Positions 49,136 to 61,800 of a stretch of DNA of 64,000 nucleotides are shown here, one piece after another. Numbering within the stretch: the stretch's first letter is position 1; every line of letters begins with the position of its first letter. Made by a program: the position numbers and the translations under genes. A model generated the notes under the pieces. That model did not search any database and was not told the DNA's origin. It saw only the letters and a list, made by a program, of their open reading frames with translations. The stretch is taken from contig NC_079877.1 of the NCBI RefSeq assembly GCF_029227915.1, positions 19,309,851 through 19,373,850 on the forward strand, read 5' to 3'. This stretch comes from Hydractinia symbiolongicarpus (lineage: Eukaryota; Cnidaria; Hydrozoa; Anthoathecata; Hydractiniidae).

Positions 49136-52100
49136 TTACGGCTTTTAGAAGGCTATCCACGTAGTTAACGGTGATATAAAGGCGTGGCGCCAAGGAAAAC
49201 GACTTGGAACGTTGTAGTCCATTGAGACTGCAAGGACTAGAACAATGGCAAGCTGCGCGAACACATGGAACCACGTAATTCAAATGTAAGGACTTTATTG
49301 AGCCGCAAAAGCCATATTACGGCTTTTAGAAGGCTTTGCACGTAGTTGAGGGTGATATAAGGCATGCCGCCAAGGAAAATGACTTTGGACGATGTAGTCC
49401 TCTGAGACTGAGATAACTAGACCAATGGCACCATGCGCAGACTCGCGGAAATACATGATTTCGTGTAAAGCCCTTATTAGGCGGCAAGAGGCCATATTAC
49501 GGCTTTTAGAAGGCTATGCACGTAGTTGACGGTGATATAAGGGTATAGCGCCAGGGAAAATGACTTTGGACGTTGTAGTCCTTTGAGACAGAGAGAACTA
49601 GACCAATGGTACCATGCGCAAACTCGTGGAAATACGTGATTTTCGTGTAAGGCCTTAGTTAGGCTGCAAAATGCCATACTGCGGCTTGTCGAAGGCTATG
49701 CACGCAATTGCCGGTGATATAAGGACATGGCGCCAAGGAAAACAACTTGGCACTTTGCAGTCCATTGAGAATGAAAGGACCAGACCAATGATACAATGCG
49801 CAGGCCTCTGGAAGTACTTGATTGCGTATAAGGCCTTTATTAGGCGGCAAGAGGCCATAGTACGGCTTTTAGAAGGCTATGCACATATTTGACGGTGATA
49901 AAAGGCCATGCCGTGAAGGAAAACTAATTGGCACGTTGCAGTCCATTGAGAATGAAAGGACTAGACCAATGATCCCATGCGCAGGCTTGTGGAACCACGT
50001 AATTTCCGTGTAAGGCCTTTATTAGGCCGCAAAGCCATATTACCCCTTTTAGAGGGCTATGCACGTAGTTGACGGTGATATAAGGCCATGACGCCAAGGA
50101 AACTGACTTGGAACGTTGTAGTCCATTGAGACTGAAAGGTCTAGACCAATGATACCATGAGCAGGCTCGTGGAACTAAGTGATTAACGTGTAAGGCCTTT
50201 ATTAGGCGGCAAGAGGCCATAGTACGGCTTTTAGAAGGCTATGCACGTAGTTGACGGTGATATAAGGACATGGCGCCAAGGCAAATGACTTTGGACGATG
50301 TAGTCCTTTGAGACTGAGAGAACTAGACCAATGATACAATGCGCAGGCCTTTGGAAGTACTTGATTTCGTGTAAGGCCTTTATTAGGCGGCAAGAGGCCA
50401 TAGTACGGCTTTTAGAAGGCTATGCACATATTTGACGGTGATAAAAGGCCATGGCGGGAAGGAAAACGAATTGGCACGTTGCAGTCCATTGAGAATGAAA
50501 GGACTAGACCAATGATACCATGCGCAGGCTTGTGGAACCACGTAATTCACGTGTAAGGCCTTTATTAGGCCGCAAAAGCCAAATTACGGCTTTTAGAAGG
50601 GTATCCACGTAGTTAAGGGTGATATAATTGCATGGCGCCATGGAAAACGACTTGGGACGTTGTAGATCATTATGACTGCAAGGACTAAACCCATGGCAAC
50701 CTGTGCAGACCCGTGCAACGACGTATGTTATGTGTAGGGTGTTTATTAGGCCGCAAAAAGCCATATTACTCCTTTTAAAACGCTATGCACGTAGTTGACG
50801 GTGATATAAGGGCATGGTGCAAAGGCAAATGACTTAGCACGTTGTAGTCCTTTGAGACTGAGAAACTAGCCCAATGGCACCATGCGCAGACTCGTGGAAA
50901 TACGTGATATTCGTGTAAAGCCTTTATTAGGCGGTAAAAAGCCATATTACTGCCTTTAGAAGGCTATGCACGTAATTGACGGTGATATAAGGCCATGACG
51001 CCAAGGAAAACGACTTGGCACGTTGTAGTCCATTCAGACTGCAAGGACTACAGCCATGGCAACCTGTGTGGACACGTGGAACCTCGTAATTTAAGTGTAG
51101 GGCCTTTATTAGGCCGCAAAAAGCCATATTACGGCTTTTAGAAGGCTATCCACGGAGTTAACGGTGATATAAAGGCGTGGCGCCAAGGAAAACGACTTGG
51201 AACGTTGTAGTCCATTGAGACTGCAAGGACTAGAACAATGGCAAGCTGCGCGAACACATGGAACCACGTAATTCAAATGTAAGGACTTTATTGAGCCGCA
51301 AAAGCCATATTACGGCTTTTAGAAGGCTTTGCACGTAGTTGAGGGTGATATAAGGCATGCCGCCAAGGAAAATGACTTTGGACGATGTAGTCCTCTGAGA
51401 CTGAGATAACTAGACCAATGGCACCATGCGCAGACTCGCGGAAATACATGATTTGGTGTAAAGCCCTTATTAGGCGGCAAGAGGCCATATTACGGCTTTT
51501 AGAAGGCTATGCACGTAGTTGACGGTGATATAAGGGTATAGCGCCAGGGAAAATGACTTTGGACGTTGTAGTCCTTTGAGACAGAGAGAACTAGACCAAT
51601 GGTACCATGCGCAAACTCGTGGAAATACGTGATTTTCGTGTAAGGCCTTAGTTAGGCTGCAAAATGCCATACTGCGGCTTGTCGAAGGCTATGCACGCAA
51701 TTGCCGGTGATATAAGGACATGGCGCCAAGGAAAACAACTTGGCACTTTGCAGTCCATTGAGAATGAAAGGACCAGACCAATGATACAATGCGCAGGCCT
51801 CTGGAAGTACTTGATTGCGTGTAAGGCCTTTATTAGGCGGCAAGAGGCCATAGTACGGCTTTTAGAAGGCTATGCACATATTTGACGGTGATAAAAGGCC
51901 ATGCCGTGAAGGAAAACTAATTGGCACGTTGCAGTCCATTGAAAATGAAAGGACTAGACCAATGATCCCATGCGCAGGCTTGTGGAACCACGTAATTTCC
52001 GTGTAAGGCCTTTATTAGGCCGCAAAGCCATATTACCCCTTTTAGAGGGCTATGCACGTAGTTGACGGTGATATAAGGCCATGACGCCAAGGAAACCGAC

Positions 52101-53035
52101 TTGGAACGTTGTAGTCCATTGAGACTGAAAGGTCTAGACCAATGATACCATGAGCAGGCTCGTGGAACTAAGTGATTAACGTGTAAGGCCTTTATTAGGC
52201 GGCAAGAGGCCATAGTACGGCTTTTAGAAGGCTATGCACGTAGTTGACGGTGATATAAGGACATGGCGCCAAGGCAAATGACTTTGGACGATGTAGTCCT
52301 TTGAGACTGAGAGAACTAGACCAATGATACAATGCGCAGGCCTTTGGAAGTACTTGATTTCGTGTAAGGCCTTTATTAGGCGGCAAGAGGCCATAGTACG
52401 GCTTTTAGAAGGCTATGCACATATTTGACGGTGATAAAAGGCCATGGCGGGAAGGAAAACGAATTGGCACGTTGCAGTCCATTGAGAATGAAAGGACTAG
52501 ACCAATGATACCATGCGCAGGCTTGTGGAACCACGTAATTCACGTGTAAGGCCTTTATTAGGCCGCAAAAGCCAAATTACGGCTTTTAGAAGGGTATCCA
52601 CGTAGTTAAGGGTGATATAAAGGCATGGCGCCATGGAAAACGACTTGGGACGTTGTAGATCATTATGACTGCAAGGACTAAACCCATGGCAACCTGTGCA
52701 GACCCGTGCAACGACGTATGTTATGTGTAGGGTGTTTATTAGGCCGCAAAAAGCCATATTACTCCTTTTAGAACGCTATGCACGTAGTTGACGGTGATAT
52801 AAGGGCATGGTGCAAAGGCAAATGACTTAGCACGTTGTAGTCCTTTGAGACTGAGAAACTAGCCCAATGGCACCATGCGCAGACTCGTGGAAATACGTGA
52901 TATTCGTGTAAGGCCTTTATTAGGCGGTAAAAAGCCATATTACTGCCTTTAGAAGGCTATGCACGTAATTGACGGTGATATAAGGCCATGACGCCAAGGA
53001 AAACGACTTGGCACGTTGTAGTCCATTCAGACTGC
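49136..53035. repeat. Eleven-monomer higher-order repeat, two units of 1,993 bp
   Basis: About 49136-51128 is repeated at 51129 to about 53035 at a constant 1,993-bp offset, with rare differences (CACGTAGTTAAC versus CACGGAGTTAAC at the unit start). Near 53035 the sequence switches to a segment matching about 39.6 kb. Confidence 0.85.
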
Positions 53036-53879
53036 AAGGGCTAGAGCCATGGCAACCTGTGCGGACACGTGGAACCACGTAATTTAAGTGTAGGGTCTTT
53101 ATTAGGACGCAAAAAGCCATATTATGCCTTTTAGAAGGCTATGCACGTAGTTGACGGTGATATAAGGGCATGGCGCAAAGGAAAATGACTTAGCACGTTG
53201 TAGTCCTTTGAGACTGAGAAACTAGCCCAATGGCACCATGCGCAGACTCGTGGAAATACGTGATTTTCGTGTAACGCCTTTATTATGCGGTAAAAAAACA
53301 TATTACTACTTTTAGAAGGCTATGAACGTAGTTGACGGTGATATAAGGCCATGACGCCAAGGAAAACGACTTGGCACGTTGTAGTCCATTCAGAATGAAA
53401 GGACTAGACCAATGATACCATGCACAGGCTTGTGGAACCACGTAATTTACGTGTAAGGCCTTTGTTAGGCCGCAAAGCCATATTACCCTTTTTAGAAGGC
53501 TATGCACGTAGTTGACGGTAATATAAGGCCATGACGCCAAGGAAACCGACTTGGAAAGTTGTAGTCCATTGAGACAGAGAGAACTAGAACAATGGTACCA
53601 TGCGCAAACTCGTGAAAATACGTGATTTACGTGTAAGGCCTTAGTTAGGCTGCAAAAGGCCATATTACGGCTTTTAGAAGGCCATGCACTTAGTGGACGA
53701 TGATAAAAGGCCATGGCGCCAACGAAAACGACTTGGCACGTTGCAGTCCATTGAGAATGAAAGGACCAGACCAATGATACAATGCGCAGGCCTCTGGAAA
53801 TACTTAATTTCGTGTAAGGCCTTTATTAGGCGGCAAGAGGCCATATTACGTCTTTTAGAAGGCTATGCACGTAGTTGAC
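53035..53879. repeat. Array segment G, copy 2
   Basis: Partner of 39616-40460, joined directly to the end of the 1,993-bp repeat. It breaks off near 53880, where GGTAATATAAGG replaces GGTGATAAAAGACC. Confidence 0.75.
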
Positions 53880-54959
53880 GGTAATATAAGGGCATGGCGC
53901 CAAGGCAAATGACTTTGGACGATGTAGTCCTTTGAGACGGAGAGAACTAGACCAATAGCAAGCTGCGCAGACATGTGGAAGCACGTAAGTCAGGTGTAAA
54001 GCCTTAATTAGGCCGCAAAAAGCCATAATACGGCTTTTAGAAAGCTTTGCACGTAGTTGATGGTGATACAAGGCCATGACGCCAAGGAAACCGACTTGGA
54101 ACGTTGTAGTCCATTAAGACTGAAAGGTCTAGACCAATGATACCATGAGCAGTCTCGTGGAACTAAGTGATTAACGTGTAAGGCCTTTATTAGGCGGCAA
54201 GAGACCATAGTACGGCTTTTAGAAGGCTATGCTCGTAGTTGACGTTGATATAAGGCAATGGCGCCATGGAAAACGACTTGGGACGTTGTAGATCATTATG
54301 ACTGCAAGGACTAAACCCATGGCAACATGTGCCGACCCGTGCAACGACGTATTTTATGTGTAGGGCCTTAATTATGTCGTAAAAGACCATATTACTGCTT
54401 TTAGAAGGTTATGCACGTAGTTGACGGTGATATAAGGGCATGGCGCCAGGGAAAATGACTTTGGACGTTGTAGTCCTTTGAGACAGAGAGAACTTAGCCA
54501 ATGGTACCATGCGCAAACTCGTGGAAATACGTGATTTTCGTGTAAGACCTTGGTTAGGCTGGAAAACGCCATACTACGGCTTGTCGAAAGCTATGCACGC
54601 AATTGCCGGTGATATAAGAGCATGGCGTCAAGGAAAACGACTTGGGACGTTGTAGTCCATTCAGACTCCAAGGACAAGAGCCATGGCAACCTGTGCGGAC
54701 ACGTGGAACCACGTAATTTAAGTGTAGGGTCTTTATTAGGCCGCAAAAAGCCATATTACGCCTTTTAGAAGGCTATGCACGTAGTTGACGGTGATATAAG
54801 GGCATGGCGCCAAGGCAAATGACTATGGATGTTGTACTCCTTTGAGACAGAGAGAACTAGAGCAATGGCATCATGCGCAGACTCGTGGAAATACGTGATT
54901 TTCGTGTAAGGCCTTAATTAGGCTGCAAAAGGCCATACTACTGCTTGTCGAAGGCTATG

Positions 54960-55605
54960 CAAGCAGTTGCCGGTGATATAAGGGCATGGCGTCAAGAAAA
55001 ACGACTTGGAACGTTGTAGTCCTTTGAGACTGAGAGAACTAGACCAATGGTACCATGCGTAAACTCGTGGAAATACGTGATTTCCGTGTAAGGCCTTAGT
55101 TAGGCCGCAAAAAGCCATAATACGGTTTTTAGAAAGCTTTGCACGTAGTTGCCGGTGATATAAGGGCATGGCGTCAAGAAAAACGACTTGGCACGTTTTT
55201 AGTCCATTGGGACTACAAGGACTAGAGCCATGGCAACCTGTGCGGACACGTGGAACCACGTAATTTAAGTGTAGGGCCTTTATTAGGCCGCAAAAAGTCA
55301 TAATATGGCTTTTAGAAAGCTTTGCACGTAGTTGATGGTGATACAAGGCCATGACGCCAAGGAAACCGACTTGGAACGTTGTAGTCCATTGAGACTGAAA
55401 GGTCTAGACCAGTGATACCATGAGCAGTCTCGTGGAACTAAGTGATTAACGTGTAAGGCCTTTATTAGGCGGCAAGAGGCCATAGTACGGCTTTTAGAAG
55501 GCTATGCACGCAATTGCCGGTGATATAAGAGCATGGCGTCAAGGAAAACGTCTTGGGACGTTGTAGTCCGTTCAGACTGCAAGGACTAGAGCCATGGCAA
55601 CCTGT
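54960..55605. repeat. Array segment H, copy 2
   Basis: Partner of about 45340-45985. It precedes the start of copy C' and is a third location for these variants. Confidence 0.7.
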
Positions 55606-55873
55606 GCGGACACGTGGAACCACGTAATTTAAGTGTAGGGTGTTTATTAGGCCGCAAAAAGCCATATTACGCCTTTTAGAACGCTATGCACGTAGTTGAC
55701 GGTGATATAAGGGCATGGCGCAAAGGCAAATGACTTAGCACGTTGTAGTCCTTTGAGACTGAGAAACTAGCCCAATGGCACCATGCGCAGACTCGTGGAA
55801 ATACGTGATTTTCGTGTAACGCCTTTATTATGCGGTAAAAAACCATATTACTGCTTTTAGAAGGCTATGAACG

Positions 55874-58800
55874 TAGTTGACGTTAATATAAGGCCATGAC
55901 GCCAAGGAAACCGACTTGGAAAGTTGTAGTCCATTGAGACAGAGAGAACTAGACCAATGGTACCATGCGCAAACTCGTGGAAATACGTGATTTACGTGTA
56001 AGGCCTTAGTTAGGCTGCAAAAGGCCATATTACGGCTTTTAGAAGGCCATGCACGTAGTGGACGATGATAAAAGGCCATGGCGCCAAAGAAAACGACTTG
56101 GCACGTTGCAGTCCATTGAGAATGAAAGAACCAGACCAATGATACAATGCGCAGGCCTCTGGAAATACTTGATTTCGTGTATGGCCTTTATTAGGCGGCG
56201 AGAGGCCATAGTGCGGCTTTTAGAAGGCTATGCACTTAGTGGACGATGATAAAAGGCCATGGCGGGAAGGAAAACGAATTGGCACGTTGCAGTCCATTGA
56301 GAATGAAAGGACTAGACCAATGATACCATGCACAGGCTTGTGGAACCACGTAATTTACGTGTAAGGCCTTTATTAGGCTGCAAAAGTTAAGTTACGGCTT
56401 TTAGAAGGGTATCCACGTAGTTAAGGGTGATATAAAGGCATGGCGCCATGGAAAACGACTTGGGACGTTGTAGATCATTATGACTGCAAGGAGTAAGCCC
56501 ATGGCAACCTGTGCGGATCCGTGCAACGACGTATTTTATGTGTAGGGCCTTAATTATGTCGTAAAAGACCATATTACTGCTTTTAGAAGGTTATGCACGT
56601 AGTTGACGGTGATATAAGGGTATGGCGCCAGGGAAAATGATTTTGGACGTTGTAGTCCTTTGAGACAGAGAGAACTAGACCAATGGTACCATGCGCAAAC
56701 TCGTGGAAATACGTGATTTACGTGTAAGGCCTTAGTTAGGCTGCAAAAGGCCATATTACGGCTTTTAGAAGGCCATGCACTTAGTGGACGATGATAAAAG
56801 GCCATGGCGCCAAGGAAAACGACTTGGCATGATGCAGTCCATTGAGAATGAAAGGACTAGACCAATGTCAAGCTGCCCGAACACGTGGAACCACGTAATT
56901 CCCGTGTAAGGCCTTAATTATGTGGTAAAAGACCATATTACGGCTTTTAGAAGGCCATGCACGTAGTGGACGATGATAAAAGGCCATGGCGCCAACGAAA
57001 ACGACTTGGCACGTTGCAGTCCATTGAGAATGAAAGGACCAGACCAATGATACAATGCGCAGGCCTCTGGAAATACTTAATTTCGTGTAAGGCCTTTATT
57101 AGGCGGCAAGAGGCCATAGTACGGCTTTTAGAAGGCTATGCTCGTAGTTGACGTTGATATAAGGCAATGGCGCCATGGAAAACGACTTGGGACGTTGTAG
57201 ATCATTAAGACTGCAAGTACTAAACCCATGGCAACCTGTGCGGACCCGTGGAACAACGTATTTAAGTGTAGGGCCTTAATTATGTCGTAAGAGACCATAT
57301 TACTGCTTTTAGAAGGCTATGCACGTAGTTGACGGTGATAAAAGGCCATGGCGGCAAGGAAAACGAATTGGCACGTTGCGGTCCATTGAGAATGAAAGGA
57401 CTAGACCAATGATACCATGCGCAAGCTTGTGGAACCTCGTAATTTACGTGTAAGCCCTTTATTAGGCCGCAAAAGCCATATTACGTCTTTTAGAAGGCTA
57501 TGCACGTAGTTGACGGTAATATAAGGGCATGGCGCCAAGGCAAATGACTTTGGACGATGTAGTCCTTTGAGACTGAGAGAACTAGACCAATAGCAAGCTG
57601 CGCGGACATGTGGAAGCACGTAATTCAGGTGTAAGGCCTTTATTAGGCCGCAAAGCCATATTACGGCTTTTAGAAAGCTATGCACGTAGTTGACGGTGAT
57701 ATAAGAGCATGGCGTCGAAGAAAACGACTTGGGACGTTGTAGTCCATTGAGACTGCAAGGACTAGACCAATGGCAAGCTGTGCGAACACGTGGAACCACG
57801 TAATTCACGTGTAAGGCCTTTATTAGGCCGCAAAGCCTAATTACGGCTTTTAGAAGGCTATGCACGTAGTTGACGGTGATATAAGGGCATGGCGCCAAGG
57901 AAAACGACTTGGCACGATGCAGTCCATTGAGAATGAAAGGACTAGACCAATGATACCTTGCCCACGCTTGTGGAACCACGTATTTTAAGTGTAGGGTCTT
58001 AATTATGTCGTAAAAGACCATATTACGGCTTTTAGAAGGCCATGCACGTAGTGGACGATGATAAAAGGCCATGGCGCCAAGGAAAACAACTTGGCACGTT
58101 GCAGTCCAGTGAGAATGAAAGGACTAGACCAATGATACCATGCGCGGACATGTGGAACCACGTATTTTAAGTGTAGGGCCTTAATTATGTCGTAAAGGAC
58201 CATATTACTGCTTTTAGAAGGCTATGCACGTAGTTGACGGTGATAAAAGGGTATGGCGCAAGGGAGAATGACTTTGGACGTTGTAGTCCTTTGAGACAGA
58301 GAGAACTAGACCAATGGTACCATGCGCAAACTCGTGGAAATACGTGATTTACGTGTAAGGCCTTAGTTAGGCTGCAAAAGGCCATACTACGGCTTGTCGA
58401 AGGCTATGCACGCAATTGGCGGTGATAAAAGAGCATGGCGTCAAGGAAAACGACTTGGGACGTTGTAGTCCATTCAGACTGCAAGGGCTAGAGCCATGGC
58501 AACCTGTGCGGACACGTGGAACCACGTAATTTAAGTGTAGGGTCTTTATTAGGACGCAAAAAGCCATATTACGCCTTTTAGAAGGCTATGCACGTAGTTG
58601 ACGGTGATATAAGGGCATGGCGCAAAGGAAAATGACTTAGCACGTTGTAGTCCTTTGAGACTGAGAAACTAGCCCAATGGCACCATGCGCAGACTCGTGG
58701 AAATACGTGATTTTCGTGTAACGCCTTTATTATGCGGTAAAAAACCATATTACTGCTTTTAGAAGGCTATGAACGTAGTTGACGGTGATATAAGGCCATG

Positions 58801-61800
58801 ACGCCAAGGAAAACGACTTGGCACGTTGTAGTCCATTCAGAATGAAAGGACTAGACCAATGATACCATGCACAGGCTTGTGGAACCACGTAATTTACGTG
58901 TAAGGCCTTTATTAGGCCGCAAAGCCATATTACCCCTTTTAGATGGCTATGCACGTAGTTGACGGTAATATAAGGCCATGACGCCAAGGAAACCTACTTG
59001 GAAAGTTGTAGTCCATTGAGACAGAGAGAACTAGACCAATGGTACCATGCGCAAACTCGTGGAAACACGTGATTTACGTGTAAGGCCTTAGTTAGGCTGC
59101 AAAAGGCCATATTACGGCTTTTAGAAGGCCATGCACTTAGTGGACGATGATAAAAGGCCATGGCGCCAAGGAAAACGACTTGGCATGATGCAGTCCATTG
59201 AGAATGAAAGGACTAGACCAATGTCAAGCTGCGCGAACACGTGGAACCACGTAATTCCCGTGTAAGGCCTTAATTATGTGGTAAAAGACCATATTACGGC
59301 TTTTAGAAGGCCATGCACGTAGTGGACGATGATAAAAGGCCATGGCGGGAAGGAAAACGAATTGGCACATTGCAGTCCATTGAGAATGAAAGGACTAGAC
59401 CAATGATACCATGCACAGGCTTGTGGAACCACGTAATTTACGTGTAAGGCCTTTATTAGGCCGCAAAGCCATATTACCCCTTTTAGAAGGCTATGCACGT
59501 AGTTGACGGTAATATAAGGCCATGACGCCAAGGAAACCGACTTGGAAAGTTGTAGTCCATTGAGAGTGAATGGTCTAGACCAATGATACCATGAGCAGGC
59601 TCGTGAAACTAAGTGATTAACGTGTAAGGCCTTTATTTGGCGGCAAGAGACCATAGTACGGCTTTTAGAAGGCTATGCACGTAGTTGACGGTGAAATAAG
59701 GGCATGGTGACAAGGCAAATGACTTTGGACGATTTAGTCCTTTGAGACTGAGAGAACTAGACCAATAGCAAGCTGCGCGGACATGTGGAACCACGTAATT
59801 CCCGTGTAAAGCCTTAATTAGGCCGCAAAAAGCCATAATACGGCTTTTAGAAAGCTTTGCACGTAGTTGATGGTGATACAAGGCCGTGACGCCAAGGAAA
59901 CCGACTTGGAACGTTGTAGTCCATTGAGACTGAATGGTCTAGACCAATGATACCATGATCAGGCTCGTAGAACTAAGTGATTAACGTGTAAGGCTTTTAT
60001 TAGGCGGCAAGAGGCCATAGTACGGCTTTTAGAAGGCTATGCTCGTAGTTGACGTTGATATAAGGCAATGGCGCCATGGAAAACGACTTGGGACGTTGTA
60101 GATCATTATGACTGCAAGGAGTAAGCCCATGGCAACCTGTGCGGATCCGTGCAACGACGTATTTTATGTGTAGGGCCTTAATTATGTCGTAAAAGACCAT
60201 ATTACTGCTTTTAGAAGGTTATGCACGTAGTTGACGGTGATATAAGGGTATGGCGCCATGGAAAATGATTTTGGACGTTGTAGTCCTTTGAGACAGAGAG
60301 AACTAGACCAATGGTACTATGCGCAAACTCGTGGAAATACGTGATTTACGTGTAAGGCCTTAGTTAGGCTGCAAAATGCCATACTACGGCTTGTCGAAGG
60401 CTATGCACGCAATTGCCGGTGATATAAGAGCATGGCGTTAAGGAAAACGACTTGGGACGTTGTAGTCCATTCAGACTGCAAGGACTAGACCAATGGCAAG
60501 TTGCGCGAACACGTGGAACAACGTAATTCACGTGTAAGGCCTTAATTATGTCGTAAAAGACCATATTACGGCCTTTAGAAGGCCATGCACGTAGTGGACG
60601 ATGATAAAAGGCCATGGCACCAAGGAAAACAACTTCAGTCCATTGAGAATGAAAGGACCAGACCAATGATACAATGCGCAGGCCTCTGGAAGTACTTGAT
60701 TTCGTGTAAGGCTTTTATTAGGCGGCAAGAGGCCATAGTACGGCTTTTAGAAGGCTATGCACGTAGTTGACGGTGATATAAGGGCATGGCGTCAAGAAAA
60801 ACGACTTGGCACGTTTTTAGTCCATTGGGACTACAAGGACTAGAGCCATGGCAACCTGTGCGGACACGTGGAACCACGTAATTTAAGTGTAGGGCCTTTA
60901 TTAGGCCGCAAAAAGTCATAATATGGCTTTTAGAAAGCTTTGCACGTAGTTGATGGTGATACAAGGCCATGACGCCAAGGAAACCGACTTGGAACGTTGT
61001 AGTCCATTGAGACTGAAAGGTCTAGACCAGTGATACCATGAGCAGTCTCGTGGAACTAAGTGATTAACGTGTAAGGCCTTTATTAGGCGGCAAGAGGCCA
61101 TAGTACGGCTTTTAGAAGGCTATGCACGCAATTGCCGGTGATATAAGAGCATGGCGTCAAGGAAAACGTCTTGGGACGTTGTAGTCCGTTCAGACTGCAA
61201 GGACTAGAGCCATGGCAACCTGTGTGGACACGTGGAACCTCGTAATTTAAGTGTAGGGCCTTTATTAGGCCGCAAAAAGCCATATTACGGCTTGTCGAGG
61301 GCTATACCAGCAGTTGCCGGTGATATAAGGGCATGGTGTCAAGAAAAACGACTTGGCACGTTTTTAGTCCATTGAGTCTGGAAGGACTAGACCAATGCCA
61401 AGCTGCGCGAACACATGGAACCACTTAATTCAAGTGTAAGGCCTTTATTAGGCTGCAAAAGTCATGTTACGGCTTTTAGAAGGCTATCCACGTAGTTGAC
61501 GGTGATATAAGGCCATGACGCCAAGGAAAACGACTTGGCACGTTGTAGTCCATTCAGACTGCAAGGACTAGACCAATGGCAAGCTGCGCGAACACATGGA
61601 ACCACGTAATTTACGTGTAAGGACTTTATTGAGCCGCAAAAGCCATATTACGGCTTTTAGAAGGCTTTGCACGTAGTTGAGGGTGATATAAGGGCATGCT
61701 GCCAATGAAAATGACTTTGGACGATGTAGTCCTCTGAGACAGAGAGAACTAGACCAATGGTACCATGCGCAAACTCGTGGAAGTACATGATTTCGTGTAA

